A DNA stretch of 64,000 nucleotides from Pollutibacter soli (GTDB lineage: Bacteria; Bacteroidota; Bacteroidia; Chitinophagales; Chitinophagaceae). Location: positions 216,292 through 280,291 of the forward strand of contig JARJHS010000003.1 in NCBI GenBank assembly GCA_029269725.1. Reading direction: 5' to 3'. The notes beneath the pieces are model-generated. The model saw only the letters and a program-made list of their open reading frames with translations. It was not told the DNA's origin and did not search any database. The position numbers and the translations under genes are program-made. Shown here piece after piece: positions 17,179-26,320 of the stretch; positions within the stretch are counted from its first letter, which is position 1, and each line of letters starts with the position of its first letter.

Positions 17179-17660
17179 AACCTGGGAGGTCTAAGACCTC
17201 CCAGGTTTATAAAACCTGCCAGGTTTAAAAGACCTGCCAGGTCTTTAAGACCTTGAAGGTCCCACTTCCTGGTCTGAAAGATCTGCCATGTTATTGGGTC
17301 CAGTTTTTCATAATTAAAGCGATGGCTGTTTCCAGGTTGATACTAAATGATTGCGAATAAGGTCTCAGATACCCAACCTGGGAGGTCTAAGACCTCCCAG
17401 GTTTAAGGAAACCTGCCAGGTTTAAAAGACCTGCCAGGTCTTTAAGACCTTGAAGGTCCCACTTCCTGGTCTGAAAGATCTGCCATGTTATTGGGTCCAG
17501 TTTTTCATATTTCAAGCGATGGCTGTTTCCAGGTTGATACTAAATGATTGAAAATAAGGTCTCAGATACCCAACCTGGGAGGTCTAAGACCTCCCAGGTT
17601 TAAGGAAACCTGCCAGGTTTAAAAGACCTTCCAGGTCTTTAAGACCTGGGAGGTCTGAGA
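17179..17660. repeat. 196-bp tandem repeat with nested palindromes (2.4 copies)
   Basis: Units start at 17179, 17375 and 17572 (the last is partial). Each begins with a perfect 29-bp palindrome (14-bp arms, aacctgggaggtct) and continues with smaller palindromes built from the same word, such as gacctgccaggtc. A 90-bp unique core (cacttcctggtctgaaag...) follows. Copies differ at only a few positions. No protein is encoded. It fills the gap between the divergent amylase and ispH genes and ends about 6 bp before the ispH -7 element. Confidence 0.93.
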
Positions 17661-17665
17661 ATACA

Positions 17666-17673
17666 TAACTTTG
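17666..17673 (+). promoter_or_regulatory. -7 element for ispH
   Basis: TAACTTTG matches the TAnnTTTG consensus and lies 22 bp before the ispH start codon. The -33 position falls inside the palindromic repeat and has no clear TTTG. Confidence 0.5.
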
Positions 17674-17695
17674 CTGCTTTGACGTTTATCTCATC

Positions 17696-18925
17696 ATGAA
17701 AACATTCAATGTACCGGTAGCTTATCGTAGCCCCCTGATCACTGCCATCAAGCAGAAAAGAAAGCAGGAGGACAAGATGAAGAAGAACCTGTCGCCGACG
17801 CTGCTGGATTTTGGCCCGCTGCAACTTTATCTCGCCCGTCATTTTGGCTTTTGCTACGGAGTTGAAAATGCTATCGAAATCGCTTTCCGGACGGTGGATG
17901 AGAACCCCGGGAAAAGAATATTCCTGCTCAGCGAAATGATTCACAACCCATTCGTAAATGAGGATTTGAAAGCCCGGGGTGTTGAGTTCATGATGGATAC
18001 TTACGGAAAACAGCTGATACCCTTCAAAAGCCTTGGCGCTGACGACATTGTTATTATTCCGGCTTTTGGAACCACTCTCGCCATCGAGAAATCTCTTCGC
18101 GAACGCGGAATTCAAATTGAAAAATATAACACTACCTGCCCGTTTGTGGAAAAAGTCTGGAACCGCTCAAACCAGATCGCGGCCAAGGGATACAGCATCA
18201 TTGTACATGGCAAACCTTCGCACGAAGAAACGCGCGCAACATTCAGTCATAGTGCGGCAGAGGCGCCAACAGTCGTTGTAAATGATATGAAGGAAACCAT
18301 TGAACTCGGGAAATACATAACCGGCGAAAAACCTGCTGAAGATTTTTATACAGAATTCAGGGGACGATTTTCCGAAGAATTTAATGTTACAAAAGATCTG
18401 CAGAGAATCGGCGTAGTGAATCAGACCACCATGCTGGCGAGTGACACACAGGCTATTGCCGATTATCTGAAACAGGTAATCGCTACATATTACGACCTGA
18501 ACGACAAGACAATCAGCGCGCGATTTGCAGATACCCGCGACACACTATGTTACGCAACTACTGATAACCAGGGCGCTGTTTCCGGGATGCTCGAACAAAA
18601 TGCTGACCTGGCCATTGTCATTGGTGGAAGAAACAGCAGCAACACGTCACACCTGGTTGAACTTTGCGAAGAAGTGCTGCCTACCTGGTTCATACGTTCT
18701 GAAGCAGACCTGTTTACCGCAGAAACAATTTTGCATTTCGATTGGAGGAGAAAAACAGAATCTGTTCATCACAATTATCTCCCTGCAAAATACCCGGTAA
18801 GAATATTAATCACGAGTGGAGCATCATGTCCGGATGCGATGGTGGAAGCCGTGATAAAAAAATTACACAGCTTTTTTCCGGATGCCAGAAACTACGATGA
18901 AGTAATTGACGAATGGAGCAAGTAA
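17696..18925 (+). CDS. ispH: 4-hydroxy-3-methylbut-2-enyl diphosphate reductase (IspH/LytB), long form
   Basis: Last enzyme of the MEP isoprenoid pathway; it reduces HMBPP to IPP and DMAPP with a [4Fe-4S] cluster. The three cluster cysteines are Cys53 (GFCYGVE), Cys148 (TTCPFVEKVW) and Cys378 (SGASCPDAM); other family residues include SEMIHNP, HGKPSHEET and VNQTTMLASDT. At 409 residues it belongs to the longer class seen in cyanobacteria and many Bacteroidota, with an N-terminal extension of about 40 residues. ispD, an earlier step of the same pathway, is 6 kb away on the other strand. A heptamer array follows the stop. Confidence 0.96.
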   Translation: MKTFNVPVAYRSPLITAIKQKRKQEDKMKKNLSPTLLDFGPLQLYLARHFGFCYGVENAIEIAFRTVDENPGKRIFLLSEMIHNPFVNEDLKARGVEFMMDTYGKQLIPFKSLGADDIVIIPAFGTTLAIEKSLRERGIQIEKYNTTCPFVEKVWNRSNQIAAKGYSIIVHGKPSHEETRATFSHSAAEAPTVVVNDMKETIELGKYITGEKPAEDFYTEFRGRFSEEFNVTKDLQRIGVVNQTTMLASDTQAIADYLKQVIATYYDLNDKTISARFADTRDTLCYATTDNQGAVSGMLEQNADLAIVIGGRNSSNTSHLVELCEEVLPTWFIRSEADLFTAETILHFDWRRKTESVHHNYLPAKYPVRILITSGASCPDAMVEAVIKKLHSFFPDARNYDEVIDEWSK

Positions 18926-18929
18926 CTGC

Positions 18930-18970
18930 TAACGATACACGTTTTACGTTTTACGTTTAACATGTAACGT
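18930..18970. repeat. ACGT-type heptamer array overlapping the cmk 3' end
   Basis: Units such as gttttac-gttttac-gtttaac occupy the short gap between ispH and cmk stops. Read on the minus strand, they encode the last residues of Cmk (HVKRKT). Confidence 0.8.
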
Positions 18971-19636
18971 CTCATCCACCCAATTCAGCGCAATTTTTAA
19001 TTGCTCTGCTTCGCTGATATTTGAATTATCCAGCAAACGTGCATCATCGGCCTGTCTTAAAGGAGAAATCTCCCTGTTGGAATCAATAAAGTCGCGCAGC
19101 TCAAGGTTTGTTTTCACTTCCTCAAGCGTAATATTGGGATTTTTCTCATACAATTCGTTGTACCTGCGTTGCACGCGAATCGCATTATCTGCTGTCATAA
19201 AAATTTTCAACTCCGCGTCCGGAAAAACTACGGTTCCGATATCACGGCCATCCATCACTATGCCCTTCTTTCTGCCCATCTTCCGTTGTTGGGCAACCGC
19301 AAAATCCCTCACCTCACGTATCGTCGCAATTTCACTTACTTTCTCAGCAACCACGAGGTCACGGATGACAAATTCCACATTCTCGCCATTCAATAAAATC
19401 TCGGATTGATCTGATTTTGGATTAAAAAGAAACTCCAGCTCAATCTGCTGTAATGCTTCTTTCACTTCATTTATATCTGTCCAGTCCACATGATTCCGCA
19501 GAAAATAAAGCGTTATTGCCCGATACATCGCGCCGCTGTCAATATAAACATATCCGAGCTTTTTTGCCAGCTGTTTTGCTAATGTACTTTTACCACACGA
19601 CGACCATCCATCAATGGTTATGGTTAGTTTTTGCAT
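18944..19636 (-). CDS. cmk: Cytidylate kinase
   Basis: A 230-residue P-loop kinase that phosphorylates CMP and dCMP with ATP. Walker A is GWSSCGKST (10-18), followed by YIDSGAMYRA. The NMP-binding and lid motifs include VMDGRDIGTVVFPDA (128-141) and RRYNELYEK. The length is usual. The C-terminal residues after WVDETL are encoded by heptamer-repeat DNA, so the natural end of the enzyme has probably been altered slightly. It is convergent with ispH with only 18 bp between stops. Confidence 0.96.
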   Translation of the reverse strand: MQKLTITIDGWSSCGKSTLAKQLAKKLGYVYIDSGAMYRAITLYFLRNHVDWTDINEVKEALQQIELEFLFNPKSDQSEILLNGENVEFVIRDLVVAEKVSEIATIREVRDFAVAQQRKMGRKKGIVMDGRDIGTVVFPDAELKIFMTADNAIRVQRRYNELYEKNPNITLEEVKTNLELRDFIDSNREISPLRQADDARLLDNSNISEAEQLKIALNWVDETLHVKRKT

Positions 19637-19660
19637 AATGCAAATTTGTAGATTCTGGGC

Positions 19661-19812
19661 GAGACAGGCAAAACAGGTAGTGGTAAGCAGGCAAAAGGCA
19701 AAAGGAGTGTAAAGCAGCAGTTGTCGTGATAATTTAGTTTAGTAATGTTTATTACTGAGCAGCCGGCTGTTCCCTTTTGCCTTTTGCCTCCTGCCTTTTG
19801 CCTAAATTTGCC
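19661..19812. repeat. Heptamer arrays of GGCAAAA/CCTTTTG type
   Basis: Two arrays that are complementary in sequence: gcaggca-aaaggca-aaaggag at 19688-19708 and ccttttg-ccttttg-cctcctg-ccttttg at 19772-19800. They lie in inverted orientation about 65 bp apart and could pair into a long hairpin. They occupy the divergent gap between cmk and the oxidoreductase gene. Confidence 0.8.
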
Positions 19813-19829
19813 TACTTTCAAATCCTAAT

Positions 19830-20816
19830 ATGATAAAACTGGGCATTTTCGGTGTTGGCCATCTTGGAAAATTTCATCTGAACAACTGGAAAGAAATTGA
19901 AGGCGTTGAACTCGTTGGGTTTTATGATCCGGATGATGTTAATGCTGCAAAGGTTGCCGAGCAATACCAGCTCAGGCGATACGCAGACCCTGCAGAACTC
20001 ATGCAGCTGATCGATGCTGCAGATATCGTTGCGCCAACAAATCACCACTTTACGCTTTGTGAACTTGCTGTTCGCAGCGGGAAACATGTATTTGTTGAAA
20101 AGCCGATGGCAGATACGATGGCAGAAGCCACCAGCCTGATGAAGCTGGTAAAAGAATCCGGAGTGAAGCTGCAGGTAGGCCATGTAGAAAGGTTCAATCC
20201 AGCTTTCATCGCATTGAAAGATTATCATCTGCATCCGATGTTTATTGAAGTGCACCGACTCGCACAATTCAATCCGAGGGGTACTGAAGTGAGTGTGATA
20301 CTGGACCTGATGATACATGATATCGACATTATTCTTCACCTGGTTAAAAGTGATGTAAAACACATCTCCGCAAGCGGCGTCGCGGTGATGACGGAAACAC
20401 CTGATATAGCGAACGTCCGAATGGAATTCAACAATGGTTGCGTAGCAAATCTTACATCCTCGCGTATATCGATGAAGAAGATGAGAAAGATGCGCGTGTT
20501 TCAGAAAGACGCATACATCGGTATAGACTTCCTTGCAAAAAAAACAGAGATCATAAAATTAAAGGGAGAGGGCGACGACAATCTTTTCTCTTTTGATATT
20601 GAAACCCCACAAGGTGTGCGCACACTTGCTATCGATAATCCGGCAGTAGAAGACAACAACGCCATTCGTTCGGAACTGACCGCATTTCGTGATGCGATCG
20701 TCAACAACACCCGTACCGTCGTCTCTGAAAGAGAGGGATACGAAGCCATGCATATCGCGCACCAGATACTGGAAAAAATTGAAAACAGCTTTGCAGTAGC
20801 CAAGTCGTCGCTATGA
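19830..20816 (+). CDS. Gfo/Idh/MocA-family oxidoreductase
   Basis: A 328-residue NAD(P)-dependent dehydrogenase of the glucose-fructose oxidoreductase family. The Rossmann loop is GVGHLG (residues 8-13), and VEKPMADT (89-96) contains the catalytic Lys. GHVERFNPAF and the H-D-I-D-I-I-L-H segment belong to the C-terminal alpha/beta domain. The substrate cannot be read from sequence. Its stop overlaps the start of a sugar-phosphate transferase gene (ATGA), so the two are translationally coupled. This suggests a nucleotide-sugar or lipid-linked sugar substrate, by inference. Confidence 0.9.
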   Translation: MIKLGIFGVGHLGKFHLNNWKEIEGVELVGFYDPDDVNAAKVAEQYQLRRYADPAELMQLIDAADIVAPTNHHFTLCELAVRSGKHVFVEKPMADTMAEATSLMKLVKESGVKLQVGHVERFNPAFIALKDYHLHPMFIEVHRLAQFNPRGTEVSVILDLMIHDIDIILHLVKSDVKHISASGVAVMTETPDIANVRMEFNNGCVANLTSSRISMKKMRKMRVFQKDAYIGIDFLAKKTEIIKLKGEGDDNLFSFDIETPQGVRTLAIDNPAVEDNNAIRSELTAFRDAIVNNTRTVVSEREGYEAMHIAHQILEKIENSFAVAKSSL

Positions 20817-22231
20817 ATAACCGGCAACGGATAAACATTGGCTGGTATGTTTTCAGCGACTTTATCATGTCTGCAGTAGCCTGGGCCGTGTTGTATTCCT
20901 TTCGTTCCTGGTTACTCTGGGCCGACGGAAATATCAACACCGAATTAAATATCGATAACCGGTTCTGGCTTGGTGTACTGCTGATACCACTGGCATGGAT
21001 AACCGGGTATGCACTCACTGGCGCTTATCATTCATTATATACAAAATCCAGGTTGAACGAGCTGACTAAAACATTGGTCAGCTCGTTGATCGGATCACTG
21101 ATCCTTTTCTTTCTTTTTATTCTTGATGATGTAAGTGCGCGCAACTATGTATATTTCTACAAAGTTTTTATTTCTCTTTTTTTGTTGAATGTTGTTCTGC
21201 AATATTCAGGACGATTACTCATTCTAACGCTCGCAAAAAAACAACTGAACACCGGTCAAATCTGGTTTAATACACTACTCATTGGTCACGGCAAAACTGC
21301 AACACGCATCGTGACAGAGATCTCCGGAAATCAGTCGTGGACGGGCTACCGCTTCTGCGGCTATCTCACACCGGAATCAAATGCAGTAATCCCCAATCTA
21401 AAAATCCCGAAACTGGGAAAGATAGAAATGATGGAAGCATTGATACTTGAACACAATGTTGAACAGGTGATCATCGCATTAGACAAAAATCATGGTAAAG
21501 AGGCTGAAGATATTCTCAATCGCCTGGGGCACCTGGATGTTGCGGTCAAAATGGTCCCTGACACATTGGATATAGTGTCAGGATCTGTAAAAACGAACAA
21601 TGTACTCGGTGAAATACTGATTGAAATTAAAACCGGTTTATTACCCGACTGGCAGCAACATATAAAAAGAGTAATCGACATTATTGTTGCTTTGCATGGC
21701 CTCATCATCCTTTCTCCGTTACTACTATATGCTGCTATACGGGTAAAACTTTCGTCATCTGGTCCTGTTTTTTACACCCAGGAAAGAATTGGATACAGGG
21801 GAAAACCTTTCGAAATTTTCAAGTTTCGCTCAATGACGGATAATGCTGAAACTAACGGACCTCAGCTCTCCCACGATTCAGATCCAAGAATTACCGACTG
21901 GGGAAAAACGATGCGCAAATGGCGGATAGACGAACTACCGCAACTGCTGAATATTCTTCGCGGGGAAATGAGCCTCGTAGGTCCAAGACCAGAAAGAAAA
22001 TTTTTTATTGATCAGATCACTGCGAAGAATCCATATTATGCATACCTGTTGAAAGTTAAACCAGGACTTACCAGCTGGGGGATGGTGAAATTTGGTTATG
22101 CAGAAAATGTAGATGAAATGATCGAACGCATGCAATACGATCTTGTGTATATCGAGAACATATCATTGGCGGTCGATTTTAAAATAATGGTACATACACT
22201 CAGAATTATTTTCCTTGGTACAGGAAAATGA
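20813..22231 (+). CDS. Exopolysaccharide polyprenyl glycosylphosphotransferase (WcaJ/WbaP-like)
   Basis: A 472-residue membrane enzyme that starts glycan assembly by moving a sugar phosphate onto undecaprenyl phosphate. It has four N-terminal membrane helices (about 10-130), a CoA-binding-3-like Rossmann domain (about 140-250) and a reentrant helix (about 280-305). The catalytic sugar transferase domain carries KFRSMT, RKWRIDELPQL, GEMSLVGPRPE and KPGLTSWG. It overlaps its neighbours by ATGA on both sides. No other glycan cluster genes are present, which is unusual for an initiating transferase. Confidence 0.92.
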   Translation: MNNRQRINIGWYVFSDFIMSAVAWAVLYSFRSWLLWADGNINTELNIDNRFWLGVLLIPLAWITGYALTGAYHSLYTKSRLNELTKTLVSSLIGSLILFFLFILDDVSARNYVYFYKVFISLFLLNVVLQYSGRLLILTLAKKQLNTGQIWFNTLLIGHGKTATRIVTEISGNQSWTGYRFCGYLTPESNAVIPNLKIPKLGKIEMMEALILEHNVEQVIIALDKNHGKEAEDILNRLGHLDVAVKMVPDTLDIVSGSVKTNNVLGEILIEIKTGLLPDWQQHIKRVIDIIVALHGLIILSPLLLYAAIRVKLSSSGPVFYTQERIGYRGKPFEIFKFRSMTDNAETNGPQLSHDSDPRITDWGKTMRKWRIDELPQLLNILRGEMSLVGPRPERKFFIDQITAKNPYYAYLLKVKPGLTSWGMVKFGYAENVDEMIERMQYDLVYIENISLAVDFKIMVHTLRIIFLGTGK

Positions 22232-25020
22232 AAACGGATACGTTATATACTCTAAAACCAGGATCGTTTTTGAAATACTTCATTACTGTATTTTTCGCAT
22301 TAGCCTCTTCTCTCCTTTCCAATGGTCAGGATAATTACTGGCAGCAGTACCTGAAATATGATATTGATGTAAAACTGGATGATAGCCTGAAAACGCTTGA
22401 TGGTTATTTGAAATTAATTTACCGCAACAACTCTCCGGATACACTCTCTTTCATCTGGTTTCATCTCTGGCCCAACGCATATAAAAATGACAGAACTGCG
22501 TTAACTGACCAGACATTAGAAAACGGAAGAACCGATTTTTATTTCGCCCCAGCAAACAGGCGGGGGTATATCAATCGCCTCGACTTTAGAATTAATGATG
22601 AGCCTCAGAAACTGGAAGATCATCCCAGCGACATTGATATTGTAAAAATGATCCTTGAAAAACCATTGGGGCCGGGAGAAGAAGTACTGATCACAACACC
22701 TTACCATGTAAAGCTGCCATATAATTATTCGCGTGGCGGATATTATCAGAAAACATTCCAGATCACGCAGTGGTACCCGAAGCCAGCAGTGTACGACCGA
22801 CATGGCTGGCATGAAATGCCCTACCTGGACCAGGGAGAGTTTTACAGTGAGTTCGGTGATTTTACAGTTGATATTACAGTTCCATCATACTATAAAATAG
22901 CGGCCACAGGCATGCAAATACCTTCAGGCAATGATTCTACCGGCGATAAATATAAAAACAGTGCGGATCTTACCACTTACCGCTACCAACAGGATAGCGT
23001 ACACGATTTCGCTTGGTTTGCCGACAGAGAATTTGTTTTGTTAAAAGACAGTGTTCAACTGGAATCCGGGAAGAATGTCCTGTTGCAGGTGTACAGGCAT
23101 GGATTAAAAAACAAAGCCTGGAACGATGCAATGGATTATCTGAAAGAAGCGATTGTGCTGCATTCAAAATGGATCGGCGAATATCCCTGGCCGGTGGCCA
23201 CAGTAGTAGAAGGTTATATGGGCTTCGCGGGTGGGATGGAATACCCGACCATTACCATCCTGCACACGCCGGGAAAAAATTCATTAAGTGCAGATCTGAT
23301 TTTCCACGAGGTTGGCCATAACTGGTTTTATGGAATACTGGCCAACAATGAAAGAAGTTTCCCCTGGATGGATGAAGGTTTCAACAGTTTCTATGATAAT
23401 CGGTACAGAAATACCGGCGTTACCGGCTCTGAAAAAAAAGAAATTTTCAGCACGTCCACAATCGAAAAGCTTCCTTATCAGACGTTAGCTTCCCTAAAGC
23501 TAGATCAGCCTATCAATACTCCGGCAGATAGTTTAACCGCGGTAAACGCAGCGGTCATCAGCTATTTAAAAACAGCAGACTGGCTTAAAAAAATTGAAGA
23601 TAGTATAGGCAGAACTGCTTTCGACGAGGTGATGCAGGCTTATTATCAGAAATGGAAATTCAAACATCCTTATCCGGAAGATTTTTATGCAATGCTAAAA
23701 GAGCATGGGCCACAGGCCGCTGAGATGTATCCGTTGATCAATAAAACGGGAATGCTATCAGTACCAGTTAAAAGAATCTTCAAAGTAGCACCGTTCATAG
23801 CGCCCAATCCTGATCTGAAATACAACTATCTTTTTATTGCACCGCTTGTGGGATTCAACAACTATGATGGTTTTATGGCCGGCGCTTTGTTTCACAATTA
23901 CACAGCACCTGTAAATAAATTTTTATTCGCAGTTGCGCCGATGTATGGATTCAAGAGTAAAAAACTTGATGGCATTGGTCGCGTATCCTACCGTTGGCAT
24001 CCTGATCATATTTTCAGAAATGTGGAGATATTTGCCAATGCATCCCGGTTTACAATGGAAGATTTTACCGATGAAGGTGGAAACAGACTACGGCTTTCAT
24101 TCAATAAAATTGTTCCCGGTTTTCGCCTCGAGTTCAAAGAAAAATCGGCAAGAAGTACACTTACAAAATATATAGGATTCAAACAATTCCTGATCAACGA
24201 AGAACAGCTTTCATTTTACCGTGACACCATCAGGCAACTCAATCTTGCTAATAAGGTTTCAAATAGTTATGGAATCAGTCAATTGAGTTTAGGAGTTGAT
24301 CAATACCGTGCTTTATACCCGTATAATGCTGAACTGAGAATGGAAGCTTCCGGGGATTTTGGCAGACTAACGTTTACGGGTAATTATTTTTTCAACTATA
24401 AAAAGAAAGGCGGAATCAATCTACGGTTGTTTGCAGGTAAATTCTTTTATTTTACCGATAAAAATTCAACTTCAGGCTATGCCACCAATAGGTACCACCT
24501 CAACATGACGGGTCCTAAGGGTGATGAAGATTATACGTACAGTAATTATTTCGCCGGTAGAAATGAGTTCGAAGGTTTTTATTCGCAGCAGATCATGATG
24601 CGTGATGGCGCGTTCAAAGTGAGAACAGATATGCTGAGCAACAAGATTGGCAAAACAGATGATTGGCTGACCGCAATGAATCTGACAGTTGATATTCCAG
24701 ATAAGCTCAACCCACTCAGCCTTTTGCCTGTAGATATTCCTATAAGGATCTTTGTTGATGCAGGTACTTATTCGCAAGTCTGGGAAAAAGACAACACCGA
24801 TCCGAGAGTAGTATTTGATGGCGGTTTCCAGGTTTCACTGCTCTGGAACATGGTGAACATTTACATTCCGGTGGTGTATAGTGATGTTTATAAAGACTAC
24901 TTCAAATCAGTTCCCGGAAATAAATTCTGGAACCGCATTTCATTCAGCATTGACATTCCGGTTGTTGAACCCCGAAAAATGATCACGCAGGTTTTCCGGA
25001 AAGCAGCTAATAAAAACTAG
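22228..25020 (+). CDS. M1-family zinc metallopeptidase
   Basis: A 930-residue exported protein with an N-terminal hydrophobic segment (about 15-33). The gluzincin site is HEVGHNW (His360, Glu361, His364) followed by Glu383 in WMDEGFNSF, with FAGGMEYP in place of the classical GxMEN. The N-terminal part has the aminopeptidase N-like beta-domain. The C-terminal 350 residues are rich in alternating aromatic strands and have no counterpart in classical M1 enzymes; they could form a beta-barrel or sandwich. It is the third gene of a coupled set. The stop abuts ispD with no bases between. Confidence 0.9.
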   Translation: MKTDTLYTLKPGSFLKYFITVFFALASSLLSNGQDNYWQQYLKYDIDVKLDDSLKTLDGYLKLIYRNNSPDTLSFIWFHLWPNAYKNDRTALTDQTLENGRTDFYFAPANRRGYINRLDFRINDEPQKLEDHPSDIDIVKMILEKPLGPGEEVLITTPYHVKLPYNYSRGGYYQKTFQITQWYPKPAVYDRHGWHEMPYLDQGEFYSEFGDFTVDITVPSYYKIAATGMQIPSGNDSTGDKYKNSADLTTYRYQQDSVHDFAWFADREFVLLKDSVQLESGKNVLLQVYRHGLKNKAWNDAMDYLKEAIVLHSKWIGEYPWPVATVVEGYMGFAGGMEYPTITILHTPGKNSLSADLIFHEVGHNWFYGILANNERSFPWMDEGFNSFYDNRYRNTGVTGSEKKEIFSTSTIEKLPYQTLASLKLDQPINTPADSLTAVNAAVISYLKTADWLKKIEDSIGRTAFDEVMQAYYQKWKFKHPYPEDFYAMLKEHGPQAAEMYPLINKTGMLSVPVKRIFKVAPFIAPNPDLKYNYLFIAPLVGFNNYDGFMAGALFHNYTAPVNKFLFAVAPMYGFKSKKLDGIGRVSYRWHPDHIFRNVEIFANASRFTMEDFTDEGGNRLRLSFNKIVPGFRLEFKEKSARSTLTKYIGFKQFLINEEQLSFYRDTIRQLNLANKVSNSYGISQLSLGVDQYRALYPYNAELRMEASGDFGRLTFTGNYFFNYKKKGGINLRLFAGKFFYFTDKNSTSGYATNRYHLNMTGPKGDEDYTYSNYFAGRNEFEGFYSQQIMMRDGAFKVRTDMLSNKIGKTDDWLTAMNLTVDIPDKLNPLSLLPVDIPIRIFVDAGTYSQVWEKDNTDPRVVFDGGFQVSLLWNMVNIYIPVVYSDVYKDYFKSVPGNKFWNRISFSIDIPVVEPRKMITQVFRKAANKN

Positions 25021-25692
25021 TCATTTCACAGACATTATATGTTCCGCAAAAATCAGATCAGCAGGAAAAGTCACTTTAATATTTGTTTCTTCCCCTTGTA
25101 ACAGCGATACCTGGTAGCCTGCACTTCCGAGAACCGAAGCTTCATCAGTAAATGAAGTTTGATAAGGTTGCTCAAAGGCTTCTTTGATCAGCGCGGTTTT
25201 GAAAGTTTGCGGCGTTTGCACAGCACGTACTATTTCCCGGTCGAGAATTTCATTTTCTCCATTGGTTTTTATAATACGTAAGCTATCACGAAGGGGAACT
25301 ACCGGAATCGCAGAACCGTTTATAGCAGCATGTTGATAACATCGTTTAATAAGATCGGGAGTAACAAGGCATCGAACTGCATCGTGGATGAAAACAATGC
25401 CTTCTTCATCAACTGAAGCAAGGCCGTTTTTTACAGAATCAAATCTCGTAGCGCCACCTTTTACAAAACTGAGAGACGCTGAGGGCGTAAGATTTTCGAA
25501 AATTGATTTTGCCGATTCAAGATATGTTTCTGGAAGAACAAGTATAATCTGTATGTCCTGGAAAGCTTCGATAAAAGCTTTTACGGTGTGCAGAAGTATT
25601 GGTTTCGCCCTTACTTCGAGAAATTGTTTTGGAATAGCAGAACCCATCCTCGTACCGCTTCCACCGGCAACGATTACTGCAAATTTTTTCAT
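25021..25692 (-). CDS. ispD: 2-C-methyl-D-erythritol 4-phosphate cytidylyltransferase
   Basis: A 223-residue cytoplasmic enzyme of the MEP pathway that makes CDP-ME from MEP and CTP. Motifs are IVAGGSGTRMGSAIPKQF at the N-terminus (CTP loop), GGATRFDSVKNG, HDAVRCLVTPD, and QTPQTFKTALI with FTDEASV near the C-terminus. It is standard in length. It is convergent with the M1 peptidase gene and its stop codon touches that gene's stop, so no intergenic terminator exists. It is divergent from the DUF4230 pair. Confidence 0.96.
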   Translation of the reverse strand: MKKFAVIVAGGSGTRMGSAIPKQFLEVRAKPILLHTVKAFIEAFQDIQIILVLPETYLESAKSIFENLTPSASLSFVKGGATRFDSVKNGLASVDEEGIVFIHDAVRCLVTPDLIKRCYQHAAINGSAIPVVPLRDSLRIIKTNGENEILDREIVRAVQTPQTFKTALIKEAFEQPYQTSFTDEASVLGSAGYQVSLLQGEETNIKVTFPADLIFAEHIMSVK

Positions 25693-25756
25693 ACTGCAAA
25701 TTGAGGTAAAAATTTAATCTGGAAAATAGTTTGCTTCCTGTTTGTATCTTTCAACT

Positions 25757-26320
25757 ATGAAGTATCTGATCTGGTTGCTTTTTTGCCCCTTTCTCCTATG
25801 TTGTGGAAAAAAACTCGACCGGGTGCAGGAAGTGCTGACGATACGGAACATGAATGACCTTGCCACTGTAGAATATGTCGTCACGAAAATTATCAAAACA
25901 AACGACAATAAAACCTGGTACAAGATCGGTGACAGAAAAATTCTCATGAGCTGCCAGGCTTCGATTAAAGCAGGCATTGATTTTTCTGCACTAAAACCCG
26001 AAAATATTACGATCAACGGCGATGAAATAAGCCTGCAATTACCGCCGGCGAAGATGATTTCATTAAGTATTCGCCCGGAAGATATCAGCGTTCAATACGA
26101 AGACGTTGGTGTGTTCAGGCAATCATTTTCACAGGCAGAGAAAGATCTTTTACTCAGTCAGGGAGAAGAACAAATAAAGTCGAGCATTGCATCACTCGGT
26201 GTGCTGAATACTGCCGAAACAAATGCGTCTGTTTTTCTCACTCAGTTTCTGAAAAAACTCGGTTACAAGAAAATTAATATCCGCTTTGGTGACAAAGCAA
26301 TCACGCAACCTGTCGGCTGA
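25757..26320 (+). CDS. DUF4230 lipoprotein
   Basis: A 187-residue protein with a lipobox-like LLCCGKK after a hydrophobic stretch, so it is probably a lipoprotein. The DUF4230 pattern is visible: an early strand LATVEYVVTKIIK, GDRKILMSCQASIKAGID, the LPPAKMISLSI segment and a C-terminal helix with FLKKLGY. The function of the family is not known. I chose the ATG of MKYLIWLL; a TTG five codons upstream is unlikely. It overlaps the next gene, a distant relative, by one base (TGATG). Confidence 0.85.
   Translation: MKYLIWLLFCPFLLCCGKKLDRVQEVLTIRNMNDLATVEYVVTKIIKTNDNKTWYKIGDRKILMSCQASIKAGIDFSALKPENITINGDEISLQLPPAKMISLSIRPEDISVQYEDVGVFRQSFSQAEKDLLLSQGEEQIKSSIASLGVLNTAETNASVFLTQFLKKLGYKKINIRFGDKAITQPVG

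Noticed and set aside
17179-17660. Possible CRISPR array
   Set aside because: Units are about 196 bp with near-identical cores rather than short repeats with unique spacers, and no cas genes are present.
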